Source: Schaedlerella arabinosiphila (GTDB taxonomy: Bacteria; Bacillota; Clostridia; Lachnospirales; Lachnospiraceae). Taken from it: a stretch of DNA of 64,000 nt. Positions 33,145 through 44,052 of this stretch are shown piece by piece (within the stretch, counting starts at the first letter, position 1; each line of letters begins with the position of its first letter). Below the pieces are notes generated by a model. The model was not told the origin of the DNA. It worked only from the letters and a program-made list of their open reading frames with translations, and searched no databases. Location of the stretch: contig NZ_RHJS01000002.1 of assembly GCF_003885045.1 (NCBI RefSeq), forward strand, positions 1,550,001 to 1,614,000, in the 5' to 3' direction. A program made the position numbers and the translations under genes.

Positions 33145-34995
33145 TTGAATGAGGCACAGAAACGGGCGGCTGCCCACGGAGAGGGTCCATGCCTTGTGCT
33201 GGCAGGACCGGGTTCAGGGAAGACCCTGACCATCGTAAACCGAGTCAAATATCTCATAGAGGAACGCAGAGTAAGACCAGAAGAAATTCTGGTCATTACT
33301 TTTACAAAATATGCCGCCCAGGAGATGCGGCTTCGGCTCAAGGCGCTGATGGAAGGCAGGCGGCTTTCGGTGACCATGGGGACCTTTCACGGGATCTACT
33401 ACGGGATTTTGAAATGGGCCTACCGCCTGGGCCCTGAAAATATTCTTTCCGAAGAGGAGAAGTACCGGATGCTCCGGCAGATCGTGAGCAGGCAGGAGAC
33501 GGAGATCTTCGACGAGGAAGAATTTCTGCAGGGGATCGCCACGGAGATCGGCGTTCTCAAGAACCGCCGCCAGGACCCCGGGGAATTTCAGCCGGGGCAA
33601 TGCACGGCGGAAACCTTCTGCAGCATTTACCGGGAGTATGAGTCTATGCGCAAAGAAGCGAAAAAAATAGACTTTGATGATATGCTGGTTTTATGTTATG
33701 ATCTATTCAAAAGGCGGCCGGATCTTTTGAAACGGTGGCAGGAGAAGTTCCGGTATATACTGGTGGACGAATTTCAGGATATCAATTTGGTGCAGTACGA
33801 TGTGATCCGGATGCTTGCGGCGCCGGAACACAACCTGTTCGCAGTGGGGGACGACGACCAGTCCATCTACGGCTTTCGAGGCGCGGATGTGAAGCTGATG
33901 TTCCGGTTTTTAAAGGACTATCCGGAGGCAAAAAGGATGCTTCTGGACGTGAATTACCGCTCCGCGGCCAACATTGTGCGCCATGCCCTGCAGGTCATCG
34001 GCCACAATGAGGTCCGGTTTGAAAAGAAGATCCGGACCCAGAAGCCGGCGGGAACTCCGCTGCATATCCAGGAGACGCTGGATTCCGAGGACGAGGCCGC
34101 CTATGTGGTCTCGGAGATCCAAAAAAGGCTGGAGGAGGGAGTCCCCGGGGAGCAGATCGCCGTTTTGTTCCGGGTGCACACCGACGCGCGGGCGCTGGCC
34201 GGGCAGCTTGTGAAGCAGAAGATCCCGTTTTTCATGCGGGATTCCATGCCCGACCTTTACCAGCATTTTATCGCAAAGGACATCCGGGCCTACCTGCGCC
34301 TGGCAGGAGGCGGCAGGGACCGGGCGGACTTTCTGCAGGTCATGAACCGGCCGGTGCGCTACCTGTCCCGGGAGTCCCTGCCGGAGGGGCGTACCGTGGC
34401 CTTTGAGGATCTCAGGAAGTTTTACTGTGATAAGGAATGGATGCAGGACCGGATCGACCAGTTTGAGTGGGATTTAAAGATGCTGGAAAAAATGGCGCCC
34501 TATGCCGCAGTCCAGTATCTTCGGAAAAAGATGGGCTATGAGGACTACCTGCGGGGGTATGCAGAGTCGAAAGCCGTCCAGCCCTCAGAATATCTCGACG
34601 TGCTGGGGGAGCTGGAAGAATCCGCCAGGCCCTTTGCGTCCCGGGAGCAGTGGATTGACCATATGCAGGAATATACTCAGGCGCTGAAAGAGCAGAAGCA
34701 GAAAATACAGGAACAAAAAACAGGGGTCCGCCTGCTGACCATGCACGCCTCCAAAGGGCTGGAGTTTGACACCGTCCTGATCATCCAGGCAAATGAAGGC
34801 AGGATTCCCTACAAGCGGGCCTTAAAGGAGCAGGGTGCGGAGGAGGAGGAGCGGCGGCTCTTCTATGTGGCCATGACCCGGGCAAAGGAAGTGCTCAGGA
34901 TCACCTATGTTACGGTAAAAAACGGCAGGGACGCTTCGCCGTCCCGCTTTGTAGAAGAACTGCTTCCCGAAAAAGGAGGACGCCCGGCCGGATGA
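33145..34995 (+). CDS. UvrD/Rep-family DNA helicase
   Basis: A 616-residue superfamily 1 3'-5' helicase. Motifs in order: NEAQKRAA (Q motif), VLAGPGSGKT (Walker A), ILVITFTKYAAQEM, VDEFQDINLVQ (motif II), VGDDDQSIYGFRGA (motif III), LTMHASKGLEFDTV (motif V) and RRLFYVAMTRAKE (motif VI). It is shorter than PcrA/UvrD (about 720), with a reduced 2B region and no C-terminal extension. It starts at TTG 33145, about 11 bases after AAAAGGAG; no ATG is suitably placed. It lies 61 bases after gltX. Confidence 0.9.
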   Translation: MNEAQKRAAAHGEGPCLVLAGPGSGKTLTIVNRVKYLIEERRVRPEEILVITFTKYAAQEMRLRLKALMEGRRLSVTMGTFHGIYYGILKWAYRLGPENILSEEEKYRMLRQIVSRQETEIFDEEEFLQGIATEIGVLKNRRQDPGEFQPGQCTAETFCSIYREYESMRKEAKKIDFDDMLVLCYDLFKRRPDLLKRWQEKFRYILVDEFQDINLVQYDVIRMLAAPEHNLFAVGDDDQSIYGFRGADVKLMFRFLKDYPEAKRMLLDVNYRSAANIVRHALQVIGHNEVRFEKKIRTQKPAGTPLHIQETLDSEDEAAYVVSEIQKRLEEGVPGEQIAVLFRVHTDARALAGQLVKQKIPFFMRDSMPDLYQHFIAKDIRAYLRLAGGGRDRADFLQVMNRPVRYLSRESLPEGRTVAFEDLRKFYCDKEWMQDRIDQFEWDLKMLEKMAPYAAVQYLRKKMGYEDYLRGYAESKAVQPSEYLDVLGELEESARPFASREQWIDHMQEYTQALKEQKQKIQEQKTGVRLLTMHASKGLEFDTVLIIQANEGRIPYKRALKEQGAEEEERRLFYVAMTRAKEVLRITYVTVKNGRDASPSRFVEELLPEKGGRPAG

Positions 34996-35035
34996 CCGGA
35001 ATCCATGATTTTCCAGGAATAAAAGCAGGCTTCTA

Positions 35036-35063
35036 TTGACAAACCTTCAAAACAGGTTAGAAT
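35036..35063 (+). promoter_or_regulatory. promoter of the sugar-binding lipoprotein
   Basis: A perfect TTGACA (35036-35041), a 16-base spacer and TAGAAT (35058-35063), 18 bases before the start codon, giving a very short leader. Confidence 0.75.
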
Positions 35064-35081
35064 AAAACTGGGAGGTATGAT

Positions 35082-36074
35082 ATGAAACAAAAAATATTCC
35101 GTATGTTTTTTCCGGCGCTTCTGGCCTGTTTTATGCTGGCCGGCTGTAAGAAGAGCGTAGGGACGCCGGAAGACAATGCCATCGTAGAGGAGGAACCCGG
35201 AGAAGAAGAGGAGGATACGGGGTATGTGTTCGGATATAGCTGTATCGACATGGACAACCCTTACTTCGACACTCTGCGGCGTTCCCTTGAAAATACATTG
35301 GGAGAAAATGAATACCGGCTGATCTCCAAAAATCCGGGCTCCGATGCCCAGGTGCAGGCTGCCCAGCTTCAGGAACTGATGGACGAAGGGGTGGACGCGG
35401 TCTTTCTGTGTCCGGTGGACTGGGAGGCTGTCACGCCGGCCCTGGAAGCGCTGCAGGAGGCCGGGATTCCGGTGATCAATATCGATACCCAGGTGAAGGA
35501 AGAAAGCCTGACCAAGGCATACATCGGCTCAGACAACCGGAACGCCGGATATGTCTGCGGGGAAGATCTGAAAAAACGCTGTCCCGGCGGCGGGAAGATC
35601 CTGCTTCTGGAATGCCCCTCCATAAATTCCATCAACGAGCGGATCACCGGTTTTGAACAGGCCATCGCGAATGCGGGCTTTGAGGTGCTGGACCGGGCGG
35701 ATGTGAACGGAGAAAAGGAAAAGGCAAAGGAGGCGATGGGAGAATTTCTGGAAAAATATCCGAAGATCGATGGGGTGATGTGCGGGAATGACCAGGTGGC
35801 TTTAGGGGCCCTGGAGGCAGTCAAAGAATCCGGGCGCCAAGGCATCCGGATCTACGGCGTGGACGGTTCGCCGGATGTGAAGCAGGAGATCGCAAAGCCG
35901 GACAGCCCCATGACGGCAACCGGGGCGCAGTCGCCGATTCGGATCGGGAAAGCGGCGGCGGAGACCGGGATCGCGATCCTGGACGGGGAGAAGTTTGAAA
36001 CAACGACTTATGAGGATACATTTCTGATCGACAAGGGAAACGTAGAGATGTACGGAACAGATGGCTGGCAGTAG
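35082..36074 (+). CDS. orphan sugar ABC substrate-binding lipoprotein
   Basis: A 330-residue RbsB/LacI-type periplasmic binding protein. The signal peptide ends in a lipobox FMLAGC with Cys at residue 22, followed by an acidic linker. The body shows GYSCIDMDNPYFDTLRRSLE, QLQELMDEGVDAVFLCPVD and IDGVMCGNDQVALGALEAVK, the two-lobe sugar-binding fold. No ABC permease or ATPase is adjacent, so it either serves a distant transporter or acts as a receptor. GGGAGGT precedes ATG 35082. The ligand is unknown. Confidence 0.88.
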   Translation: MKQKIFRMFFPALLACFMLAGCKKSVGTPEDNAIVEEEPGEEEEDTGYVFGYSCIDMDNPYFDTLRRSLENTLGENEYRLISKNPGSDAQVQAAQLQELMDEGVDAVFLCPVDWEAVTPALEALQEAGIPVINIDTQVKEESLTKAYIGSDNRNAGYVCGEDLKKRCPGGGKILLLECPSINSINERITGFEQAIANAGFEVLDRADVNGEKEKAKEAMGEFLEKYPKIDGVMCGNDQVALGALEAVKESGRQGIRIYGVDGSPDVKQEIAKPDSPMTATGAQSPIRIGKAAAETGIAILDGEKFETTTYEDTFLIDKGNVEMYGTDGWQ

Positions 36075-36124
36075 GTAAAGGGCACTAGATCACTTGGAGG
36101 AAAGACTGATAGGAGGAAGGGCAT

Positions 36125-37843
36125 ATGAAGAAAGTGGAAGGATACCCGCAGCCGTTGGGTGTGACGATCAAGCAGGACAAGGTGAATTTTGCAGTTTCCG
36201 TTTCATCCGGAAAGAAATGTGAGCTTCTGCTCTATCGTGCAGGAAAGACAGAACCGGCTCAGGTGTATGAGATGCCGGAGGAAGAAGGACTGGGGGAAAT
36301 CCGCTTTCTGGCAGTGGAAGGACTGGATGTGCAGAAATATGAATACAATTTCCGGATCAATGAAAAAGTCGTGCTGGATCCGTATGTACGGGAGCTGGCC
36401 AGAACCAGAAAATTCGGGGAAGTGCCCGACGCAGACCTGCACCGGGTGCGGGGACGGTTTCCCACATCCTTCTACGACTGGGAGGGAGACCATATATTGA
36501 AGCTGCCCTTTGAGGAGGTGGTGGCGTACAGCCTTCATGTCCGCGGGTTTACAAAGCATTCTTCCTCCGGGGTGAAACAGAAAGGGACCTTTGCCGGGAT
36601 CGTGGAGATGCTGTCCTATCTGCAGGAGCTGGGGATCAACCAGATCCAGTGTATGCCCATCTACGAATTTGACGAGTCTTTCGGAAGCCGGCTGAATTAC
36701 TGGGGCTACGGAGGCGGTTATTACTTCGCGCCCAAAGCGGCCTACAGCGCGTCGGGCCATGCCGCGTCGGAGCTCAAGGACATGGTGAAGGCGTGCCACA
36801 GAGCCGGGATCGAGGTGGTGCTGGAGATGCCCTTCGAGGAGGGGATTCAGACCCAGACCGCCATCGAATGCCTCAAATATTATATGCTGGAATATCACAT
36901 CGACGGATTCGTGATCAATCCCTACAATGTGTCATGGGACTGCCTGACCCGGGATCCGCTGCTGAAAGGAACCAAGATCATGCAGAAGGATGAAGGGTTC
37001 CAGAATACCATGCGGCGGTTCCTGAAAGGGGACGAGGATATGGTGAATCCGGTGATCCATGCCCTGCGCCTGAACACCAACGCCAATGGAAAGTGCAACT
37101 ATATCACGACCCATACCGGGTTTACACTGAATGACCTGGTGTCCTATGAGGCGAAGCACAACGAGGCCAACGGGGAGCGCAACCTGGACGGCCCCAATTA
37201 CAATTACAGTTGGAACTGCGGGGCGGAAGGGCCCAGCAGGAAGCGCTATATCGTAAAGCTTCGGAAAAAGCAGATTCAGAATGCCCTGCTTCTCCTGCTC
37301 ACGGCGCAGGGGACGCCCTGCCTTCTCGCGGGAGACGAATTTTGGAATACCCAGAAAGGGAACAACAACGTGTACTGCCAGGACAACGAGACATCCTGGC
37401 TGGACTGGAGCAGACTGAAACGGGACGACAGCCTGTTTCAGTATGTGAAAACGCTGATCGCGTTCCGCAAGGCCCACCCATCCCTCCGCCAGAAGTCCCC
37501 GCTGACCGGGACGGACCGGAACGGATGCGGGCTGCCGGATGTGTCCTACCACGGGGAAAACGCGTGGCAGGTGCCTGCGGAAGTTTACAGCCGCCAGTTG
37601 GGGGTGCTCTACTGCGCGGCCGGGGAAGAGGAGGATTACTGCTTTATCGCCTACAATATGCACTGGCTGAAGCACTCCTTCGCGCTGCCGGCGCTGCCTA
37701 AGAACCGGGAGTGGCATCGGGTGATCGGGACGGAGGAGGACGCCGCGGGCAGGCAGGAGGAAGACCAGAAGCGGATCGAACTGCAGGCGCGCAGCATTGT
37801 GGTCCTGACCGGAGAGCAGAAAGCGGCCGGGAAGGCAAAGTGA
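36125..37843 (+). CDS. GlgX/isoamylase-like GH13 protein lacking catalytic residues
   Basis: A 572-residue protein of the glycogen-debranching (GlgX, GH13_11) type: an N-terminal beta-sandwich (residues 1-95), a barrel and a C-terminal beta domain. NEANGERNLDGPNYNYSWNC and TPCLLAGDEFWNTQKGNNN match GlgX closely. The catalytic positions do not: IEVVLEMPFEEG replaces the DIVLNH block, HIDGFVINPYNVS replaces DGFRFDLA (nucleophile Asp lost), the segment with the acid Glu (LIAEPWD) is shortened and has no Glu-Pro-Trp, and ITTHTGFTL replaces TAHDGFTL (stabiliser Asp is Thr). The frame is intact, so it is probably a maintained pseudoenzyme that binds glycogen or an alpha-glucan. AGGAGGAAGG precedes ATG 36125. 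Confidence 0.85.
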   Translation: MKKVEGYPQPLGVTIKQDKVNFAVSVSSGKKCELLLYRAGKTEPAQVYEMPEEEGLGEIRFLAVEGLDVQKYEYNFRINEKVVLDPYVRELARTRKFGEVPDADLHRVRGRFPTSFYDWEGDHILKLPFEEVVAYSLHVRGFTKHSSSGVKQKGTFAGIVEMLSYLQELGINQIQCMPIYEFDESFGSRLNYWGYGGGYYFAPKAAYSASGHAASELKDMVKACHRAGIEVVLEMPFEEGIQTQTAIECLKYYMLEYHIDGFVINPYNVSWDCLTRDPLLKGTKIMQKDEGFQNTMRRFLKGDEDMVNPVIHALRLNTNANGKCNYITTHTGFTLNDLVSYEAKHNEANGERNLDGPNYNYSWNCGAEGPSRKRYIVKLRKKQIQNALLLLLTAQGTPCLLAGDEFWNTQKGNNNVYCQDNETSWLDWSRLKRDDSLFQYVKTLIAFRKAHPSLRQKSPLTGTDRNGCGLPDVSYHGENAWQVPAEVYSRQLGVLYCAAGEEEDYCFIAYNMHWLKHSFALPALPKNREWHRVIGTEEDAAGRQEEDQKRIELQARSIVVLTGEQKAAGKAK

Positions 37844-37864
37844 TATGGAAAGAGAGTGGTTGAT

Positions 37865-38470
37865 ATGATCAAAGCGGCTGCGCATTTTCGCACCATCACA
37901 AAGCATAAAATGCTGGTCATGAAGGAGTGCTTCCAGGTGGGTCTCTACCGCCAGGGGCTTCTCCATGACCTGTCAAAATATACATGGACGGAGTTCCGGG
38001 TGGGATGCCGGTTCTACCAGGGCAGCCAGAGTCCCAACAACGCGGAGAGGAAGGCAAAGGGCTGCTCCCTGGCATGGCTGCACCACAAGGGAAGGAATAA
38101 GCACCACTATGAATACTGGGTGGACTACGGGCTGGACGGAACGAAGCGTCTGATCGGGATGCGGATGCCGGTGAAGTACGTGGTGGAGATGTTTTTGGAC
38201 CGGATCGCGGCCTGCAAGGTGTATAAGGGGAGTGCGTACCGGGATTCTGATCCCCTGGACTACTTCCGCAAGGGCGGCACCGACGACTATGTGATGCATG
38301 AGGAGACGAAAAAGCTTCTCACCGGGCTGCTGCGTATGCTGGCAGAAAAAGGGGAGGAGTTTACCTTCCGCTATATCCGGGAGAACGTGCTTGGAAAACG
38401 GAAAGGGATCGGGGGGATACTTGGAACCGTAAAAGCACCCAGGATACACAGGAGATATATACAGGTATGA
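37865..38470 (+). CDS. DUF5662 family protein
   Basis: A 201-residue soluble protein I recognise as DUF5662, with family blocks AAAHFRTITKHKMLVMKECF, HDLSKYTWTEF and LHHKGRNKHHYEYW. The conserved His and Asp (HD, HH, HKxRNKHH) resemble a metal-binding HD-like site, so a hydrolase is conceivable; this is inference. I chose ATG 37865 because the family begins MIKAAAHF; an in-frame GTG at 37856 is the alternative. It overlaps lepB by 4 bases (ATGA) and follows the GlgX-like gene by 21. Confidence 0.75.
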   Translation: MIKAAAHFRTITKHKMLVMKECFQVGLYRQGLLHDLSKYTWTEFRVGCRFYQGSQSPNNAERKAKGCSLAWLHHKGRNKHHYEYWVDYGLDGTKRLIGMRMPVKYVVEMFLDRIAACKVYKGSAYRDSDPLDYFRKGGTDDYVMHEETKKLLTGLLRMLAEKGEEFTFRYIRENVLGKRKGIGGILGTVKAPRIHRRYIQV

Positions 38471-38991
38471 ACAGGAAAAGAAAAATCATCTCTGAAATCT
38501 TAGACTGGTCCAGGACGATCCTCATTGCCCTTATCGTGGGATTTGCGGCCAGCAAGGTATTGATCACCAGCGCCCAGGTTCCCACCGGCTCCATGGAGGA
38601 TACGATCATGCCCGGAAGCCGGCTGATCATCAACCGGATTGCCTATGCGGTATCAAAGCCTAAGCGGGGGGATATCATCGCGTTCTATTTTCCGGACGAT
38701 GAGGAAACGGTGTACCTGAAAAGGATCATCGCGCTGCCCGGGGAGACGGTTGAGGGAAAGAACGGCAATGTTCTGGTGGACGGAGAGCCTTTGGAGGAGG
38801 ATTACGTGACGGAGGAGATCGACAGCGACTTCGGCCCCTATTATGTACCGACGGACATGTATTTTGTGATGGGGGATAATCGGAACGATTCCTGGGATTC
38901 CCGTTTTTGGGATCATAAGTTTGTGGCGAAAAAGAAGATCATCGGAAAGGCGGAGATGGAATATTTTCCGAAGATCAAGCTTCTGTTCTGA
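38467..38991 (+). CDS. lepB: signal peptidase I
   Basis: A 174-residue type I signal peptidase of family S26. One N-terminal membrane helix (residues 18-35) is followed by the catalytic Ser in PTGSMEDTI (Ser42) and the Lys in YLKRIIALPGE (Lys85). The closing GDNRNDSWDSRFW block is present. It cleaves signal peptides outside the membrane. Length fits a small Gram-positive SipS type. Translation is probably coupled to the DUF5662 gene through the ATGA overlap. Confidence 0.95.
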   Translation: MNRKRKIISEILDWSRTILIALIVGFAASKVLITSAQVPTGSMEDTIMPGSRLIINRIAYAVSKPKRGDIIAFYFPDDEETVYLKRIIALPGETVEGKNGNVLVDGEPLEEDYVTEEIDSDFGPYYVPTDMYFVMGDNRNDSWDSRFWDHKFVAKKKIIGKAEMEYFPKIKLLF

Positions 38992-40530
<1,539 letters not shown>

Positions 40531-40560
40531 GCCGGGCAGCCGGACGATAGGAGAGTTGTG

Positions 40561-41397
40561 ATGTTTGGTTATATTACGGTTTGCGAGCCGGAACTGAAAG
40601 TGAAGGATCTGCGGAGATACCGGGCGTATTACTGCGGCCTGTGCAGGTCCCTGAAAGAAAGGTACGGGAGCCTGGGGCAGATGACTCTGAGCTATGATAT
40701 GACATTCATTGTCGTACTTCTGAACTCCCTCTACGAATCCCAACTGAAAAGCTCCTCCCGCAGGTGCAAGACCCACCCGGTGAAAAAGCAGGACATGCTC
40801 CAAAGCGAGATTACGGACTATGCGGCGGACATGAACGTGATCCTGACCTATTACCATCTCCGGGACGACTGGCAGGACGAGAGGAAGCCGGGGAGCCTGC
40901 TGGGGCTTCACGGGCTGGGCCCCAGGGCGAAAAAAGCGGCCCGCCGGTATCCCAGGCAGTCTAAGGCGATGTACCGGGAGCTGAAAAAGCTGGAGCGTAT
41001 GGAAGCGGCAGAAAGCACCCATCTGGATGAGGCGGCAGGGTGCTTCGGCCGGCTGATGGAAGAGGTGCTTGTGTACAGGGAGGACGCCTGGGAGGAGAGC
41101 CTGCGCAGGATGGGCTTCTTCCTGGGAAAATTTATCTATATCATGGACGCCTACGAGGATCTGGAAAAGGATAAGGCGCAGGGCAATTACAATCCCCTGA
41201 GAGCGCTGAGCCGGAAGCCGGACTATGAGACACGCTGCCGGGAGATCCTCTGCATGATGATCGCGGAGAGCACGGCGGCTTTCGAACACCTGCCCTGCCT
41301 GCAGGACGCGGATATCCTGCGCAATATACTGTACACGGGAGTCTGGAGACGGTACAACCGAATCCAGGAAAAAAGGAAAGAGCAAGAAGAAACATGA
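40561..41397 (+). CDS. DUF5685 family protein
   Basis: A 278-residue protein I recognise as DUF5685. FGYITVCEPELKVKDLRRYR and YYCGLCRSLKERYGSLGQ open it, and YIMDAYEDLEKDKAQGNYNP lies near residue 200. It is mostly helical, with Asp-rich helices that recall prenyl-transfer or Spo0-type helical bundles, but no function is known to me. ATG 40561 follows AGGAGAG. Its stop overlaps the MATE start in ATGA, so the two are co-translated. Confidence 0.7.
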   Translation: MFGYITVCEPELKVKDLRRYRAYYCGLCRSLKERYGSLGQMTLSYDMTFIVVLLNSLYESQLKSSSRRCKTHPVKKQDMLQSEITDYAADMNVILTYYHLRDDWQDERKPGSLLGLHGLGPRAKKAARRYPRQSKAMYRELKKLERMEAAESTHLDEAAGCFGRLMEEVLVYREDAWEESLRRMGFFLGKFIYIMDAYEDLEKDKAQGNYNPLRALSRKPDYETRCREILCMMIAESTAAFEHLPCLQDADILRNILYTGVWRRYNRIQEKRKEQEET

Positions 41398-42722
41398 ACC
41401 AGTCAAGCTTAACAACCGGAAACATTACAAAATCCCTGCTGCGGTTTGCGTTTCCCATGATGGTGGGAAACCTGCTGCAGCAGCTTTATAATATCGTGGA
41501 TACGCTGATCGTGGGCCAGTTCCTTGGGAAAGAGGCGCTTGCGGCGGTGGGATCTTCGTATTCGCTGATGACCTTTCTTACCTCGATCCTGCTGGGGCTG
41601 TGCATGGGGAGCGGCGTCTGCTTTTCCATCTGCTTCGGGAAGAGGGAATATGACCGGATGAAGTCCGGTATTTTTATGTCCTTTGTGATGATCGGAGGGG
41701 CCGCCCTTTTACTGAGCGCTGCCGTGTTCGCCGGAATGGATTTGATTTTAAAAGCCCTGCAGGTGCCGGGGGATGTGTACGGGCTGATGAGGGACTATCT
41801 CTGGGTGATCTTCTGGGGGATTGCCGCCACCTTCCTGTACAACTTTTTTGCGTCCCTGCTGCGTGCGGTCGGAAATTCCGTTGTCCCCCTGCTGTTTCTG
41901 GGGATCGCGGCTTTGTCCAACATCGGGCTGGACCTGCTCTTTATCATCTGTTTCCACCGGGGCGTGCGGGGGGCTGCGGAGGCCACGGTTCTGTCCCAGT
42001 ACGGGGCGGGGGTTGGGATCATGGTGTATACAATGATACAATTTCCGCAGCTTCGACTGAAGCGGGAAAATCTGAAATGGCAGCCGGAAATTTTAAAAGA
42101 AATATTTCAGTTGTCCTTTCTGACCTGCATCCAGCAGTCGGTGATGAACTTCGGAATCCTGATGATCCAGGGGCTGGTGAACAGCTTCGGGGCGGTGGTC
42201 ATGGCGGCGTTTTCCGTGGCGGTGAAGATCGATACCTTTGCCTATATGCCGGTGCAGGACTTCGGAAATGCGTTTTCCACCTTTGTGGCGCAGAATTACG
42301 GGGCCGGAAAAACGGAGCGTATCCGGGAGGGCATCCGAAGCGCCGTAAAGACCGCCTTTTTCTTCGGGGCGTCGGTGAGCGCGCTGGTCTTTGTCTTTGC
42401 GCGGCAGTTGATGCTGATCTTCGTGAATCCACGGGAAACGGAGATCATCCGGGAAGGCGTGGAATATCTGCGGATCGAAGGCAGTTTTTATTATCTGATC
42501 GGTTTTTTATTTCTCTGCTACGGATATTACCGCGCCGTCAAACGTCCCGGCATGTCCCTGGTGCTGACGGTGATCTCTCTGGGAACCCGGGTTGCGCTGG
42601 CGTATATCCTGTCCGCCGTTCCCTGGATCGGCGTGACCGGGATCTGGGCCTCCGTCCCCATCGGATGGCTTCTGGCCGACCTGGCGGGATACCTGTATTA
42701 CAGGCGTGCCAGGATAGAATAG
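41394..42722 (+). CDS. MATE family efflux transporter
   Basis: A 442-residue integral membrane exporter of the multidrug and toxic compound extrusion family, with about twelve hydrophobic segments. MMVGNLLQQLYNIVDTLIVG, LGKEALAAVGSSYSLMTF and YAYMPVQDFGNAFSTFVAQ-like sequence (FAYMPVQDFGNAFSTF) near residue 280 are typical of the DinF/NorM-related Clostridial type. It is coupled to the DUF5685 gene by a 4-base overlap. The substrate is unknown. Confidence 0.92.
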   Translation: MNQSSLTTGNITKSLLRFAFPMMVGNLLQQLYNIVDTLIVGQFLGKEALAAVGSSYSLMTFLTSILLGLCMGSGVCFSICFGKREYDRMKSGIFMSFVMIGGAALLLSAAVFAGMDLILKALQVPGDVYGLMRDYLWVIFWGIAATFLYNFFASLLRAVGNSVVPLLFLGIAALSNIGLDLLFIICFHRGVRGAAEATVLSQYGAGVGIMVYTMIQFPQLRLKRENLKWQPEILKEIFQLSFLTCIQQSVMNFGILMIQGLVNSFGAVVMAAFSVAVKIDTFAYMPVQDFGNAFSTFVAQNYGAGKTERIREGIRSAVKTAFFFGASVSALVFVFARQLMLIFVNPRETEIIREGVEYLRIEGSFYYLIGFLFLCYGYYRAVKRPGMSLVLTVISLGTRVALAYILSAVPWIGVTGIWASVPIGWLLADLAGYLYYRRARIE

Positions 42723-42771
42723 TTTCAGTTCGCGGCGGTTTGTGAACTGTAAGATAAAATAACCTTCTGTC

Positions 42772-42800
42772 TGGACATTTCGGTGATTTTATTATATGAT
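42772..42800 (+). promoter_or_regulatory. promoter of the J-domain gene
   Basis: TGGACA (42772-42777), a 17-base spacer and TATGAT (42795-42800), 37 bases before the start. No CIRCE-like operator is visible. Confidence 0.6.
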
Positions 42801-42837
42801 GATAATCGTGTAAGATCAGATATAGAGGAGAAAAGAT

Positions 42838-43494
42838 ATGAATAAAAATCCATATGAAGTGCTTGGGATTCCGTCAAACGCATCGGATGACGAGGTGAAA
42901 AGGGCGTACAGAGATCTAACGAGAAAGTACCACCCGGACGCGAACGTCAATAATCCGCTTGCGGATCTGGCGGAGGAAAAGTTCAAGGAAGTACAGGAAG
43001 CCTATGATACGATCATGAAGCAGCGGGAGCATGGCGGCTACAGCTATGGCTACGGCTCCCAGGGGAGCGCTTCCCAGGGCGGCTGGAACCAGTCCTATGG
43101 GGGTTCCGGTTCTCAGCAGAACCCTCAGATGCAGTCCGTGTATCATTATCTGAATGCAAGACAGTACCGGGAGGCGCTGAACGTACTGAGCGGGATGCCC
43201 AACCGGACGGCGGAGTGGTATTATCTGAGCGCCGCGGCCAACGCGGGGATCGGCAACAATATCATGGCCCGCGACCATGCCGGGCAGGCAGTGAATATGG
43301 AGCCCAATAACCTGCAGTACCGCCAGCTTCTGAACCAGTTGGAATGGAGCGGGCAGAGGTATCAGAACTATCCTTACGGAGGCGGCTACGGCATGGGCGG
43401 AAATTCCTGCGGTACGGGAAATATGTGCTGCGACCTCTGCATTGCGGACCAGATTTGTGAATGTATGGGAGGAGACCTTTGTTCATGCATGTAA
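42838..43494 (+). CDS. J-domain protein with Cys-rich tail
   Basis: A 218-residue protein. Residues 1-65 are a J-domain with [20 protein letters not shown] and the HPD motif in RKYHPDANV, which stimulates Hsp70 ATPases. A Gly/Ser/Tyr/Gln-rich linker follows, then a TPR-like helical part ([18 protein letters not shown]), and a tail with eight Cys ([16 protein letters not shown] and flanks) that may bind metal. It lacks the DnaJ zinc-finger and C-terminal domains, so it is a class C J-protein. AGAGGAG precedes ATG 42838. Its end overlaps the next gene. Confidence 0.88.
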   Translation: MNKNPYEVLGIPSNASDDEVKRAYRDLTRKYHPDANVNNPLADLAEEKFKEVQEAYDTIMKQREHGGYSYGYGSQGSASQGGWNQSYGGSGSQQNPQMQSVYHYLNARQYREALNVLSGMPNRTAEWYYLSAAANAGIGNNIMARDHAGQAVNMEPNNLQYRQLLNQLEWSGQRYQNYPYGGGYGMGGNSCGTGNMCCDLCIADQICECMGGDLCSCM

Positions 43495-44024
43495 AGGCAA
43501 AGAAAATGGCGTTCGGCGGGCTTTTGCTGGCGCTGACGGTGATCTGCATGATCCTGGGCAGCGTCATCGAGACAGGCACCCTGTTCCTCTTAGGGGCGGC
43601 ATCCTTTTTTGTGGGCATTATTTTCCGGGAGTTTGGAAGGCGTACCGGAGCCGCGTTCTACCTGGCCGGGGTCCTGCTGGGATTGATTTTGGCGCCCAAC
43701 AAATTCTACGTGGCCACCTATGGGGCAATGGGGTTCTATATTCTGGCCATAGAAACGGCCTGGGAGCGGCTGGGCAGATGGAATCTTCCGATTCAGAAAA
43801 AAACGCGCGTATTTCTGGGCATCCGGTATGCGGTCTTTAACCTTTTGTTTGTCCCGGCGGTGCTGTTTCTGCAGGATCTGCTGTTTGCAGGAGAATTACC
43901 CGTGCAGATGACGGCAGTGATTTTAGCGGCGGGCCAGGCGGGACTGTTTCTGTATGACAGCGCGTACGGATATGTACAGAGGGAACTGTGGGGAAAGATG
44001 AGAGGGCGCCTGTTTCGCGAATAG
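43485..44024 (+). CDS. multi-pass membrane protein, unrecognised
   Basis: A 179-residue protein with about five hydrophobic segments ([20 protein letters not shown] near the start, then [15 protein letters not shown]). The basic N-terminus followed by [10 protein letters not shown] resembles ECF-type or DUF2232-like membrane proteins, but I cannot name the family. ATG 43485 lies 11 bases after GGAGGAG and overlaps the J-domain gene by 10 bases, so the two are probably co-expressed. Confidence 0.65.
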   Translation: MHVKAKKMAFGGLLLALTVICMILGSVIETGTLFLLGAASFFVGIIFREFGRRTGAAFYLAGVLLGLILAPNKFYVATYGAMGFYILAIETAWERLGRWNLPIQKKTRVFLGIRYAVFNLLFVPAVLFLQDLLFAGELPVQMTAVILAAGQAGLFLYDSAYGYVQRELWGKMRGRLFRE

Positions 44025-44052
44025 GAAACCGGCTGCCCTCATCAGAAACCGG

